Shown piece after piece: positions 1 to 11,489 of a stretch of DNA of 64,000 nt. Position numbers and translations under genes: made by a program. Location of the stretch: contig VDFB02275664.1 in assembly GCA_007258455.2 (NCBI GenBank), forward strand, positions 230,449 to 294,448. The letters run 5' to 3'. A model generated the notes under the pieces. That model was not told the DNA's origin, did no database searches, and saw nothing but the letters and a program-made list of their open reading frames with translations. Within the stretch, counting starts at the first letter, position 1; every line of letters begins with the position of its first letter. The DNA comes from Sequoia sempervirens (taxonomy: Eukaryota > Streptophyta > Pinopsida > Cupressales > Cupressaceae).

Positions 1-64
1 AAATTCTTGGTTTTGAAAAAGATTGTGACTTTTATGAATCACTGATTCACCCCCCCCCCTCTCA

Positions 65-1075
65 GTGATTCCAGTCTTCCAACAGAAGGTTGAACACATG
101 GCTATTAGAAGATTACCTACTCCTTCGGAAGAGATTCTTACCATTGGATCTACAAAAGAAGATTGCATATTTGATATGAATGGAGAACTCAAAGTTGCTC
201 TTGAAGATCTTCATAGAATTGAAAGTGAAAACAGAGATCTGAAAGGAAATGTCAAAGAAGCAAATGAATGCATCAAAAAATTGAGGGAGTAAATCAAGAA
301 ATTCAGAGAAAGGCATAAGAAGGTCAATAAGCAGTTGAAGCAATAAAATGAAATAATTACTTGTCTGAAGCTACGAGTTGAAGAAAGAAATAGAGTTGAA
401 GAATGCTTGAATACAATGGTGAAAAGAAAATCTAAAGAATGCACAAGGCTTGAACAAAAAATTGTGAATCTAAGATCAAATCTAGAGAAATCAAGGAGTC
501 ATAAAGACAAATTCAAGATGAGTTCTACAAAGCTTGATGAAGTGATTGCAAATCAGAAAGGCTCTAAAGATAAAAAAGGTTTAGGATTTGAAAAGGGTGA
601 AAATTCAAAATCAGATTAGACATCAAATGTTGAAAAGAAGACTGAAGACAAGAAGAACAATGGCAAGCAGATCCAGAATGAAAGGAATGTAGCTAGAAGA
701 CCACCGATTAGACAACCAGATGCACAAAGGTACCCATCTTTTAATGATTTTTGTTATTTTTGCAATAAATTTGGACATAAGGCTATGGAATTTAGAAGCA
801 GAATGACTCGGAATGTTCCACCTTTTTTTGGTCAATGTTTTACATGGAAGAAATTTGGTCATAAATCTAGTCAGTGCATAATTTAAATGATGAATGGCTA
901 TAACAATGGTAGAATGGTTCAAAATTTTAATGGCTATTGTTATACATGCAATGGATTTGGGCACAAGGCTAATCAATAAAGATTTAAAATAAATGGAAGG
1001 AATATCAGTCAAAAGAATGTGATATGCTACAATTGCAACAAACTAGGACACATTTCTAAGTTTTGTAGAAGCTGA
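65..1075 (+). pseudogene. Decayed retroelement gag with coiled coil and four zinc knuckles
   Basis: One reading frame runs through the whole interval, broken by stops at about 290, 343, 617, 883 and 977 and ending at TGA near 1073. The first half is rich in Lys, Glu and Leu, typical of a coiled coil. The second half holds four CCHC-type knuckles between about 765 and 1072. The first three are damaged (last Cys replaced, second Cys to Trp, last Cys replaced by a stop). The fourth, CYNCNKLGHISKFC, is intact. Such tandem knuckles bind nucleic acid in gag proteins of plant Ty1/copia-type elements. No pol domain follows. The stops are mostly TAA, as expected from CAA decay. Gag identity is well supported; the superfamily is inference. 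The element starts before or near the left edge, so its 5' end is not defined. Confidence 0.7.
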
Positions 1076-1687
1076 AATATGAAGAAGGCTAATCTGGTAA
1101 AGAAGAATGAATCAGTACAGAAGGTTGATCCATAGGAACAAAGAAGGAGATGGATAAGATTTGGAGAAAGAAGGAAGAGACTGAGGTTAAGGATGAATCT
1201 GTACCAACATCTAGTGCAGATATTTCCTTGGAAAACTAAGTTGAAAGCTTTAACACAGGGGGAGCTTTAATGAAAAATTTTCATCCCCTACCAAAGAAAA
1301 TGGTGTCGATGCTTCAGCATGAAGATATGTGGTGTAGGTCAACATGCTTGATCTTTTGGAGAAAATTTTGGAATTCAGAAGATTACAGAGCATTTGAAGG
1401 TAACTATGCACGCATTGAAGGGTTTGCCAACTTTATTGTTTGAAGCATGCAATGCAAAATTGGGTGAGTTTCAAAAGGTTATAAGTGATTTTACTTAGTT
1501 AAATTCATTCACAACGAGCATTGAGAAGGAGTAGAGCAACAAAGAAAAGATTTGGAGTGATCAAGGTGATTTGTGATTTGGTGCGTTCAAAACCTAATCA
1601 GAAAAGCGAAGGAAAATGTATTTACAATCTTTGTTTTCCCTAGTTTCATAGAGAACTTTGTTGAAAACAATTTGAATTCATTTTGAA
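1076..1687 (+). other. Non-coding spacer with a polypurine-like tract
   Basis: This stretch links the gag remnant to the next coding region. It contains a purine-rich run (cacagggggagcttta, about 1254-1269) resembling a polypurine tract, followed shortly by an ATGAAAAA context. If it is a true tract, the downstream coding region would lie inside or beyond a 3' LTR. I could not find a matching second LTR in the window, so this stays a possibility only. Confidence 0.3.
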
Positions 1688-3868
1688 ATGGCTACACCGA
1701 GTGTTATTGAAGTTACTGATAGGTCACGGCCCAAGTTTAAGAAACATCCTATTAAATCCATGGAGGTCGATCCCTTAGGCGCATTTTCTAAGGTTCCAAA
1801 TGGTGTGTTGCATACGAAAGACATAAGGATTTACATTCATTGCAAATTGGAAGAACATAATCATTCTAAGCCAGGAGAGGTATGGGTGAATGAACTTACT
1901 GGAGATAACTTTACCTTGAAACCAGAATATCAAAACCGAGTTGTGAAGAAACTTGATGTGTGGGAATTGGGTTTCCAAATTGAATGGGTTAGAATTGCAT
2001 TGAGCAGAATTCATTATAGATTTGTCTGGACTGACATGCCTAGGTTAATCACAAGGATGTGATTAGAGAATTTATAGGTTTGTGCTCCACCGGACCTATT
2101 TTGGCACTCAGCTAGTGAAAAATGAAGTGGTCACAGAGTTAACTGGTGCCACATATGACAAAAGGGCTTTGGCAGTGAATAACATTAGAAATCCAGCTAT
2201 GAAGTATACAATTATGATGATGGGTTACAAGCTTTATTTCACCAATGGAGATAATTATGTATTTGCCACTGCAATAAACATTGCTTATGAGATAGTGGAA
2301 AAAGGAATCGACTATGATCAAGTTGTGAGTTGTTGAGACAACAATTGATGGACAATTTGGAGAAGACCAAGGAAAATAAACTCATTTAGGTATGGTACCC
2401 TAATTGATTGTCCATTTTCCTACTTCTTGAGAGAATTGTCTGGTACTAAAAGTATTGTATGGTTAAAAGGAAGACCAGTTGCACATCAAATTAGATATTT
2501 TCTTAAGGTATTGGTGATACAGAGGCACAAAATGAAGCTCTTGAAGCTTTCTTTGTGGAGTTTTAGAAGAGGATGCATGAAAGAGAAAGAATCCCTAAGA
2601 AAATGGTGGAAAAATACAAGGATGAAATCATATACATGGTATCAAAAAATGAATGTATCATTCAAGAAGTTGAACCAAGGATAGTTTGGATCCCAACAAT
2701 GGGATATGAGATTACTGAACAAGAGATTATTGTCTCAATTGATTTTATGCTTAGCAAGCCTAAGGAAAACACAGAAGGAAGATATGGCATCTATGAAGAA
2801 AAATCAATGGAGGTGCATATGGAGCAAAATAAACCAGTAATAAAGGTGGTTGCACAATTTGTGGAGGACATGGGCTTCACAAAGGAGGAAGTGGAGGAAG
2901 CAAGAGCAAGGGTTGGAGCTCTGGGAAGCTCATCAGGCTCTAGAAGGTCTAGTAGAACATTCAAAAGTCCTTCGAGACTAAGCCCCCTACAGGAGAAAAG
3001 AGAAAATCAACTAAAAGTCTTTAGTGAAGGAGAAGTCGCCTCTGGTTGTACAAAGTACAAGGTCTAAAAATAAGAAATCTACTACAGTAACACCACCTAG
3101 AGGCCCTACCAAGAAGAGAATAAAACAGAAAGCAGTAAGAAAAAATAACATAAGTGTAAATGTTGAAGAGGAAGTAGATGAAGAAGAAGGACCTCAATTG
3201 GTTCGGAAGAGAAAAGATGTAGCTTCACAGAGTTAAGCGAGTTCCCAGAAACATAGAGTGGATGTTGTGGACACCGATGAAGAAGAAGAAAAAGAAAAGA
3301 AGGCAATTGCCATCCACATGAGAGGAAAGAAGGAAGAAGAAACCAAGAAAGTGTCTCTGGAGAAGAAAGCAAAAATAAGGCAGAAGAAGACTCTAAATGA
3401 AAGGAAAAAGCAAAAGGAAACACCTCTTCTAAGCACACAAACTCCCATGAAGTTAGAAGCACTATTCAATAACATTTTGCAGAATGAGATGTTAGCAAAA
3501 ATTGCATCCTTGTACAATCAAGAAGATGAGGTGGATAAGGCCACCATTGTAGAAGCTATCATAAAGTATATTATTGTTTTAGAAGTTGACATGAAGAACA
3601 TTGAAAACCAAATTCCTACGGAGTTGTGCAATGTCTCAGTGAAAAGAAGGCAAGAAGAAATAAAAGAAGCAAAAATAAAAGAATATGCATTGAAAAAGAT
3701 TGGTTATCCTCTCCCAAAGGAAAATAAAGCCACATTGGCTGAGTTGTATAACACATAATTAAGGATGAACCAAAGGGTGACTACCCTTATCAGAAGAGAC
3801 AAAAGTGAGGTTGAAAGGCTTCAGAAGGAGACAGTTGACAAGATTGTAGACATAGCCCCTATCTAAAT
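1688..3868 (+). pseudogene. Unrecognised retroelement-associated protein, frameshifted
   Basis: Consecutive open segments at 1688-2062, 2082-2336, 2427-2684, 2573-3067, 3024-3236 and 3258-3758 read as one protein of roughly 700 residues when a few frameshifts and stops are allowed for. It begins MATPSVIEVTDRSRPKFKKH. The N-terminal two thirds looks globular. From about 2930 the protein becomes Ser/Arg-rich, then strongly Lys/Glu-rich (3060-3450) with several basic runs that could be nuclear-localising. It ends in a helical segment. No RT, integrase, protease or transposase motif is visible. It lies just downstream of the gag remnant in the same orientation. I do not recognise the family. The layout (globular N-terminus, charged low-complexity C-terminus) resembles the proteins of giant elements 1 and 3, but I saw no convincing sequence match. 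Confidence 0.5.
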
Positions 3869-3879
3869 CCATAGATTCT

Positions 3880-4452
3880 AAGAACAACAAAGATAATTCA
3901 TTATGCATTTGTTCATCAATCTTTGCATCATCATCTTTACTACCCAAATTTATCACAATGGGTGGTAAGGATAATACCGGTGATAAATTCATGTCTCATT
4001 CTTTGTTTAAGTTGAGACATGTAAAGTTCAATGGCATGGTTTGGCGAGGGAGGTGAGGTGGAGTTAGGTGACGATGAGGATGGATGGGTGGGAGGTAATT
4101 CATCAGGGTTTGTTTGGATAGGTGGTTGGTCATTAGACAATGTTTTATTTTTTCAGCCAACTAACGAGCAATGACACGATGTCTACGCTTATGCTCCTTA
4201 GCACTTCTATTTCTTCTTACATGTTTTTTCAATTTGTGAAGGGGTAAGAGAGGTTTTCTCCACCATCGGTCTCTTTTCTTCCTTTGGAGGAGGAACTGAA
4301 GGGACCACCAGGGGTTAGGAAACCACCATATCTTTAGGTTTATAATTTTTTTTTCTTTTGGAGGCACAAACGTAATTATACAATTATCTCTTGGTCTCTT
4401 ATATGATATCGAAGGTGGAATTGCAACATATATGCCAGGTGTACTTAGGAGG
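3880..4452 (-). pseudogene. Minus-strand coding remnant, interrupted by element A (part 1)
   Basis: Minus-strand open segments (4161-4463, 3940-4140, 3759-3992) include a Pro/Lys-rich stretch and a basic run (RRNRSAKEHKRRHR, about 4170-4215). The frame entering at 4452 continues into 20134-20290 on the far side of element A once one TSD copy is removed. An older coding sequence was therefore split by the insertion. The family is not recognised; a retroelement gag-like or nuclear protein is possible. Frameshifts are present. Confidence 0.4.
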
Positions 4453-6273
4453 TGTGGACACAAAAAAAGTAACCCTTTTACTTTTTATGTTTTGTTTGGG
4501 TCCTCCTTGAGATTTTTGGCCTAATATTGCCTTGATTTAATGTTGTAATGTGGATAACACATTAACATTAGGTCTTGCGCCCTTGCAAACTGAATAAAAT
4601 GCATTTATTGATGTCTTGTAAAGGTGTTGTAAAAGACTTTCACACTTTTCTAAACTTTTATTAAGCATCTAAGTCTAATGGACCTATTTTCCCCTTAATT
4701 CAATATTGTGAAATGTATTTAATTTCATTCTCATATTAATCTAGAAGGCTTGTAAATTAAACCTAGTTTTAATCTAGTGTTGTAATGTGTTTTACACATT
4801 CACATTGGATGTTGTGCCCTTCTAGGCTATGTGGATCTCATTTTAATGTTGTAGAGTGTATCTAATCACACTTTCACATTGAACTTTGTGTCCCTAGCCC
4901 TAATTACCCTTTATATCATCATTAATAGGTCCCTATGACCCCATATTATGCATCCTGAGGCTTATTTTGATCAAAGATTTCATGAAATCAACATATAAAC
5001 CTAATTTCTTCACTCCTCGACAATCCAATTGGCAAAAGAGCCCCTGTGGGACCCATTTGCCACTTTGGGCAAATGAGTCCCATTCAAGTGGGACTAAGTT
5101 GCCCAGAGTGGCGAATGAGTCCCATTTGGGCTATTTTCAAGGTTTGAGTGGGAAAAATTGGGTTTTCAGTTTTATTTTCTTCAATGTCGGCTTGGAGGAT
5201 CAAATTAACGGGTATTTTAAGTGGATTTCCTATATAAACAATCTTTTAAACCCTAATTCATGATTCATTCATTATTCAATCATCATTCATCATGCATTCA
5301 AGTCAAGCAGCCTAGGGTTAGGTCATTTAGAGAGCATTCAAGATCATTGTTTAGGCATTCAAGGGTAGATTCTTCATCCATTGTTGCACAAATTCAAGAT
5401 CTATCATCATGGAAAGTTTCTAATTCCATTATTTCATGTTCATGCTTCATCTTATTTCTTCATTTGGTTTAATTATCTAAATGAGGTTTGACCAAGGCAA
5501 ACCCCCATGCCCTAACATTCAACACTTTTGTTCTATTTCTTTGTGTGATTGTAGATCTAGGTACCTTGAAGGCTTGAAGATCATTGAAGAATAGGTTGCA
5601 AACTTGTTGAAGACATTTCCTTATTGGCTAGGTCAAAATATCCACAAAAAGTCACTTATAGTGTCGGAAATCAGGGTTTCGGATCCAGACACTTGGAGGA
5701 GCAGAAAGAGAAGATCGAGAGCTTCGGATTCTACTTTTAGATTTTTAGAAAAGCCAAAGTGGACTCATACACCATTAGTGGCGTATGAGTCCCATTGTAC
5801 ATGTTTTTTCAGAGATTTCTATAGATTCTAATACCCATTTGGCTGAAACGGGCTTCGGTGCAGTTTTCCAAATCTGGGATTGATTTTCCTAGAATGGTTA
5901 ATGAGTCTCAGTAGGTCAAAATTTCAGGATCAGCAGCATTTCCAATCTTCAACACATTTCCAAGTGCACACTTTCTATTTTATAGCTTTTTGTTTCGTTT
6001 TATTTGCATTTCTAAGTCATTTTCTAGGTCTTTTTGCATATCACAGCATGTTTTCTAACATCTTGTATTTTCTTAGTTGTGCATTAGTAGTTAATCTTTT
6101 TTATTAATTTTCAGCCTTAGGGACAGTCTCCTTTGGCAGATTTCAATCTCTATTGCATTGGAATCTCAAGGATTTGTTCTTGAGTGTGAATTTTGTGAAA
6201 TTAGACTCCTCTTCCTTCATTCCCCTTTTGGTGTGAATAAGGGAAGTTGTGCACTCCATTTCCATTGTCCACA
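4453..6273 (+). repeat. 5' LTR of element A
   Basis: The 1,821-bp LTR starts TGTGGACA and ends TGTCCACA, a perfect 8-bp inverted repeat. It is matched along its length by 9342-9789 plus 18778-20128. It contains several copies of the phrase aatgagtcccat in the central third. Small open frames inside it are not conserved between the two LTRs and look incidental. Confidence 0.9.
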
Positions 6274-6276
6274 TTT

Positions 6277-6293
6277 TGGTGAACCCAACCTGA
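6277..6293 (+). promoter_or_regulatory. Primer-binding site of element A
   Basis: TGGTGAACCCAACCTGA begins three bases after the LTR end and starts with TGG, complementary to a tRNA CCA end. Element B has a near-identical site with the same spacer. I could not assign the tRNA. Confidence 0.7.
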
Positions 6294-6310
6294 ATTGAAC
6301 ACGCAATCTT

Positions 6311-6790
6311 ATGACTCAAACTCACAAACCCGAACTTATCCTTTACCCACCTTCAAACAAACCTCCAAATCAAAATAAGCTTGAACTTGTCCTTTACCCA
6401 CCTAAGAACAATGTTTTGCAGCAGCCGGGTCATAATACCATTGCTCATACATATAACACTAGAAACAATCTGCAACCAATCAACCAACCCCAACAACCTT
6501 ACCTTTTCCTAATCCCATCTTACCCGGTCCTCCTCGCTTGCCTGCGCATATTGGGAAGGAGTATGATCTTGTTGAACTTAAGAATACTCATGCTAAGATA
6601 TCATTGTGGGACCTTATTCAAGCATCCCCTCACTATCATAACATGATTCAAAATGCCTTGCAACAAGTTCCTATCCTTCTAATGTGCCACCAAATGACAT
6701 AGCAGCTATGATTCAAGGAATAAATGTTGGCATTGTTTTCCACCAAAGTGAACTCCCCCCTTTGGAAGTGCAAAAATAAAATGATGCTTT
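6311..6790 (+). pseudogene. gag-like region upstream of the protease, element A
   Basis: The first part is Pro/Asn/Gln-rich. After a frameshift near 6500 a segment resembles the short helical region that precedes the protease in Tat-type polyproteins (ISLWDLIQASPHYHN, about 6598-6642). Just before the protease the frame reads ELPPLEVQK and then a TAA. The same phrase occurs before the protease of element B, which supports descent from one polyprotein. There is no full gag. Confidence 0.5.
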
Positions 6791-6791
6791 C

Positions 6792-7337
6792 ATGATCATA
6801 GCTCAATACAATAGGATAGGGATAAAGCGAACCCTTGTTGACAATGGCTCTGCCCTTAATGTGTGTAGCGTAAACCTTTTGGATAGGCTTCTTGTGGGAA
6901 AGTCAAAAATTCAACCCGAATCTTTATCTATCATGGGATTTGACAGTGTAGGAAAACAACCATTAGGTGTTATTACTTTACCTATTATAGTTGGAAAGGC
7001 CACATTACAAACACCGATCCATGTTATGCCCCACAATATTTCATACAATCTTCTTTTAGGAAGACCATGGATTCATGAGATGCATGCAGTGCCTTCAACT
7101 CTTCATCGTAAAATGAAATATGTCTACAACAACACAATCTACACACTTGACGTTGATCATGGGCCTTATAGTGTCTTGCAACTTGAGAAAAACAAAGAGA
7201 ACCCCTTGAACACTATAACACCAACCATACAAGTGGAACCTATACAACAAAAAGACAAAGCACAACACATTGAGGAAGTCACAAAGCTATTAGACGATGA
7301 TTGGGGTTCCTTAGATTTCACACCAACATTCATTTAA
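6792..7337 (+). CDS. Retroviral-type aspartic protease, element A
   Basis: An open segment of 181 codons. Residues 14-27 hold the catalytic flap region with the active-site motif LVDNGSALNVC; the Asp-Asn-Gly-Ser form is usual in Tat/Ogre proteases. Further on come a GFDSVGKQPLGVITLP strand region, LLLGRPWIHEMHAVPSTLH, and the KYVYNNTIYTL strand, all hallmarks of plant gypsy proteases that process gag-pol. The start codon is probably internal to an original polyprotein, because homology to element B extends upstream through a stop. The C-terminal tail contains SLDFTP, repeated later in the G-patch segment. The active site looks intact, unlike in element B. Confidence 0.8.
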   Translation: MIIAQYNRIGIKRTLVDNGSALNVCSVNLLDRLLVGKSKIQPESLSIMGFDSVGKQPLGVITLPIIVGKATLQTPIHVMPHNISYNLLLGRPWIHEMHAVPSTLHRKMKYVYNNTIYTLDVDHGPYSVLQLEKNKENPLNTITPTIQVEPIQQKDKAQHIEEVTKLLDDDWGSLDFTPTFI

Positions 7338-7510
7338 AGAATACAAGATCACAACAAAATACTTTGCACAAGGAAAGGAAAAAGTAGTAATGTCAACACA
7401 AAATTCAGAAGACCCTTCGAAAGCATCCACCTCAACCCACTAAACAAGAAGAAGCAAATTATACAACCTTTGACGACACTGACTATCAACAACCACCGAA
7501 TCCAAAAGAA

Positions 7511-8163
7511 ATGAAAAAACTTTATGGAAGAGGTTATGAGCTTATGAAACAACTTGGTTACAGTGGTAAAGGATATGGTGCTAGAGAACAAGGTATCCGT
7601 GTCCCTATAGAGCCTCACATACAAGAAAAGACTAGTGGTCTTGGTTATTTTCCCTCAAAAGAAACAACCAAGCCTTCACTCAATATCAACACTATTACAA
7701 CACATCCTTCTAAGCCAACTTTAATAGTAGTGCATCCTGAGTTGATAGGCACTAGTGTTCTTGATTATCATTCTTTGAAAGAAATGAAACAAACAAGGAA
7801 ATCTTCGCTTAATTTCAATGCCATCACGCAAAACACTAATGATTTGAATTCATTAGATTTTACACCCTCTTATAAAGGAGAGAACAAAATCTCGCAATCT
7901 AAAGAGTCTTGCGTAGGTATGACATCTTGTACTAAGCAAGAAGAATCTTTGTCACAAACTACAGGAACACCTTCTACTATTGATCAAGAGGGTATCTTTT
8001 CGAGACTCCTCCATGATCACTTGATATCTCTCCCTCCAAGAATTTGAAAGAAATTTTATTTATGAAAATTCATTTCGTGCATATCATAGAATTCATGGTC
8101 ATGCTACTAATGAATGTAAGGCTTTGGGTAGTAAAATCCAACATCTAAAGGAGTTTGGTGCTC
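7511..8163 (+). CDS. G-patch segment with C-terminal CHHC-like motif, element A
   Basis: The open part is 7511-8047 (178 codons). Residues 8-46 form a G-patch: glycine-spaced GYELMKQLGYSGKGYG, then QGIRVPIEP and a closing GLGY. G-patch domains bind RNA or helicases and occur after the protease in some Tat/Ogre polyproteins. A Ser/Thr-rich linker with the SLDFTP phrase follows, then FSRLLHDHLISLPPRI. Beyond the TGA at 8045 another frame shows HRIHGHATNEC and a Leu-rich helix, the CHHC-like motif of gypsy gag with its first Cys changed. In element B the same motif also follows the protease, although in most gypsy elements it precedes it. The reading frame differs from the protease segment. Confidence 0.65.
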
Positions 8164-9327
8164 TCCCTTATGTGGGGGCACCTAATTCCTCTAATTGATA
8201 CTAATTTTTACTCTAGCATGTTTCTCATTAATCATTACGGCTCATCTTTGTCCTGCACTAAGTGGGGGCAAGGGGTTAGTTAGCCTTATCCCCATATGTC
8301 ACATGTCTCTTTTGGCTAGTGGTTAACCTTTCATGAACATATAAGAGCAAGCTTGGGATGTGGATGACATGTCTTAAGTTGACTCGCATGTGACATACTT
8401 ATTCATGATGTAGCTTCATTTGGAAACATATTACTTGGCATAGGGCTTTCTCAATAAGCTCTCATATTTTCTTCTACTTTAAAGCAATTGATCACAGTAA
8501 TGGTGTTAGCATCCGCTTTAAAGGGGTGGGGCATACATCGACACTCATCATGTTTCATTTTGTGATTTCTTTCTTCTTGTGATGCGTCCTTTTCTTGGTG
8601 ATGTCATTGGGCTTGATTCCCTCCAAGAGCATGATACTTATTTGACACATCCTCTCTTGGAAATATTAGGCACAATGTTCCCTAAGATGAGACCATGCAC
8701 GAACTAAGCAAAATCCCTTTGAACATTCCTTACACCATTTACAATGTCTATGAGTGTCAAGCATATGAAGTTTTTCTTACCTCATAGATCTCAAAGACCA
8801 TTTTTGTGTGGCACCTTATCAAAGTTATCAGGAGATATAACTTTGGTATGGTTGAGCGGGAAGCCCAATCCAAGGCATGACTTTCCCCATAGCTACTTGC
8901 GTGTGTGTGAGTACATACCATCCACGAGTGTATGTTTCTCACCTTTTAGGACTTCTCACCTGGCGAACAACCAAGAGTTCTGTCGTCTCAGAGTGAGTAT
9001 GCATTTTTTTGGACAAACAGCCTAGATTTGATCCACATCGTGTCAGACAAATGGTCGAAGCTTGATCCACATTTTTATTTTCGCTCATTTGTACTTCTCT
9101 TCCTTCTAGTTATTGCCATTGCATGATTGCGTATCCTGTTTTGCTGCAAGTCATCCACCTTGTGCGTGTCCATTTGCGCTTATGTCGGTTTGACTTAGGA
9201 TCTTGGATCCTAGGGGCTTGACTGCTTCCTTGATCTTTGTTATGCTAGACCATTTGCATTGGTACGATTGGACCCCTCTTCAATGTCTACTTTAGTGTGA
9301 GTTTGAAGCAAGTTCATCCTCTCACTA
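8164..9327 (+). other. Internal 3' non-coding region of element A
   Basis: There is no supported coding sequence between the CHHC-like motif and the polypurine tract. Short frames here lack recognisable motifs. This is where pol would lie in an autonomous relative, so its absence defines A as non-autonomous. Confidence 0.6.
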
Positions 9328-9341
9328 ACGTGGGGGCTAAA
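9328..9341 (+). promoter_or_regulatory. Polypurine tract of element A
   Basis: Purine-rich gtgggggctaaa lies immediately before the 3' LTR start TGTGGACA, the expected site for plus-strand priming. Confidence 0.7.
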
Positions 9342-9789
9342 TGTGGACACTGAAAAAGTAACCCTTCTACTTTTTTTGTATTGTTTGGGTCCTCCTTGTG
9401 ATTTTTGGCCTAATATTGCCTTGATTTAATGTTGTAATGTTGATAACACATTCACATTAGGTCTTGGGCCCTTGGAAACTGAATAAAATGCATTTATCAA
9501 TGTCTTGTAAATGTGTTGTAAAAGACTCACACATTTTTATACTTTTATTAAGCATCTAAGTCTAATGGACCTATGTTCCCCTTTATTCAATATTGTAAAA
9601 TGTATTTAATTGCACTCACATCAATCTAGAAGGCTTGGGCTTGTAAATTAAACTTGGTTTTAATCTAGTGTTGTAATGTGTTTTACACATTCACATTGGA
9701 TGTTGTGCCCTTTTAGGCTATATGTGGACCTCATTTTAATGTTATAGAGTGTATTTAATCACACTTTACATTGAACTTTGTGTCCCTAG
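9342..9789 (+). repeat. 3' LTR of element A, left part
   Basis: Starts TGTGGACA and tracks 4453-4897 closely. It is cut at CCTAG by the insertion of giant element 1 and resumes at 18778. Confidence 0.9.
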
Positions 9790-10103
9790 TGTTGTGACCT
9801 TTTCACACATCGCCCCATTCAAAATGGGGACCCCACTAAATTTTGCTTCATTCGGGTCTTTTGGCTTGGGTCTTTCGGTCTGTCTCTCTCTGTCGGTTCT
9901 TTCTGTCTGATGATGTACTTACCATTTGACCTAGGTTTGAATTTTGGCCAAGTCTGGAGGGCCTTTCTGATGAATTAGGGTTTACTGTCTTCAGACAATT
10001 TTGAGGTCAAATTGAGTTGGTTAATCAATTTCTGAGCTTAGCACTGCTATTAGGAAGCTTCAAGCAGACTCCCACTAAATTTTCATTGAATTCCGACCAC
10101 TTT

Positions 10104-11330
10104 CTATTTTTAGTAAGTGCCAATTTGGGGTTTGTTTTCTTGATTTTCAAATTCTGACAACTCCACTGCACTTTGAACACTGAGAGCTCATCACTTGCAA
10201 AATTCGAGTAGAAATGGAGAACTTGCTATTTTTAGCAAGTCCATCCTTCGAGGGTCATTTTTAGGGTTTGCATGTAAGTTGTCTCAGCGCATGTCAGCAT
10301 TATCTTTCTGGGTTTTCCGAGAGCTTCACAACAAGGTAACATGCAAGCGGAACTGATCACTTTCCTGGAACTTGCTATTTTTAGCCAGTGCTTGCATGTT
10401 GATGATTTTTCTGGGTTTTTCAAGATCTCTCGGGCAGTGTGACATGCAAAATCATCTGACAGCCAGTTGGTCGCTTTTCTAGCTACTTACTATTTTTAGC
10501 AGGTTCACTTCGGTAGCTGCCCAGCACTTCAAAATCACGAACACAGTAACATGCAACAGAAACATAATTGAATGGAGCTTATCTGATACGCATGCAAGAT
10601 GAATTAGGGTTTCCAGCTTCGGGACCCAAAATGAGGGGTCAAACACCAAAATTTCCAAAAATCAAGGTATCCCATCGTGGTCAGCATCTTTCAAGGAATT
10701 CATTGGCAAAATTTGAAGGCAATCGAAGCACTTACTATTTATAGTAAGCCACTTCTGAAACAGGCTATAAATAGAAAGTCGGCATCAGGCGCCAGTGTGA
10801 ACGGATAAGTTTACCAATGAGGATTACAACATTCAAATTTCAAGTCAAACGGAGTTGTGGGAGTCATGAAACTGAGCAGTTACTATAAATAGTAAGCCAC
10901 CTCCATAAACATGCCAAAAATAGCAGGTCAGCACGAGGCATCGATATGAACAAGTCAAGAAGGTGATGGAGACCCCATGGCGCGAATTTCAAGTCAAACA
11001 GAGCTACAGAGGTTCGCGAATCAAACACTTACTATTTTTAGCAGGCTTGTGCATAGGAATTAGGGTTTCCTAAATTCAAGGGCAAAACACGACAGTCATG
11101 CAGAAGCAGCATCCAGCTACAATCAACACCCTTCGGGCAATCAGCACAAAATCTGAACGCATTCTGAGCAGTTACTATTTTTAGTAAGTTGCTAAAAATA
11201 GCAGGTATAGGCAGGCATCAGGTACCGAAAGTTCAACCACATCCCGAGGCTCGAAACAAAGCGAAAATCAGGCCTTTTGGAGCTCGAAATCGGTTCAAAA
11301 TGCAAAATATGAGGAACTTTCTAAAAATAG
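10104..11330 (+). repeat. Field of CTA(A/T)4TAG dyads, element 1
   Basis: Eleven copies of a 10-bp palindrome-type motif lie at 10104, 10226, 10375, 10490, 10735, 10765, 10883, 11032, 11175, 11192 and 11321. Variants are CTATTTTTAG, CTATTTATAG, CTATAAATAG and CTAAAAATAG. All fit the C(A/T)8G type of MADS-domain site. Many copies have longer matched arms, for example ACTTGCTA..TAGCAAGT and AACTTTCTA..TAGAAAGTT. The base next to CTA changes together with its partner. The field sits in the U3-like part, so a role as enhancer or as RNA hairpins is possible; neither is shown. Confidence 0.75.
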
Positions 11331-11489
11331 AAAGTTAGGGCAAGCTAGGGCTAGCATGAACAAATCACTCCAAATCAGGCAAAGGACATAAAATTCACTA
11401 AGTTTGATAAAATTTGGAATCCAGCATCAAAATTCGCCCTAGAAGCTACCTGATGAGGATGAAATTCTACTAAGGCATGAAACTTGAAG

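Noticed and set aside
623..1012. 129-codon minus-strand frame
   Set aside because: It is the antisense shadow of the zinc-knuckle gag, whose plus-strand CCHC motifs explain the region.
1254..1269. Start of a third giant LTR after the gag remnant
   Set aside because: The purine tract is suggestive, but no TGTTG end, TSD or dyad/GCGCC field follows.
10104..11330. CTATTTTTAG motifs as many TATA boxes
   Set aside because: They occur in both complementary forms, with matched arms, and at a density unsuited to core promoters.
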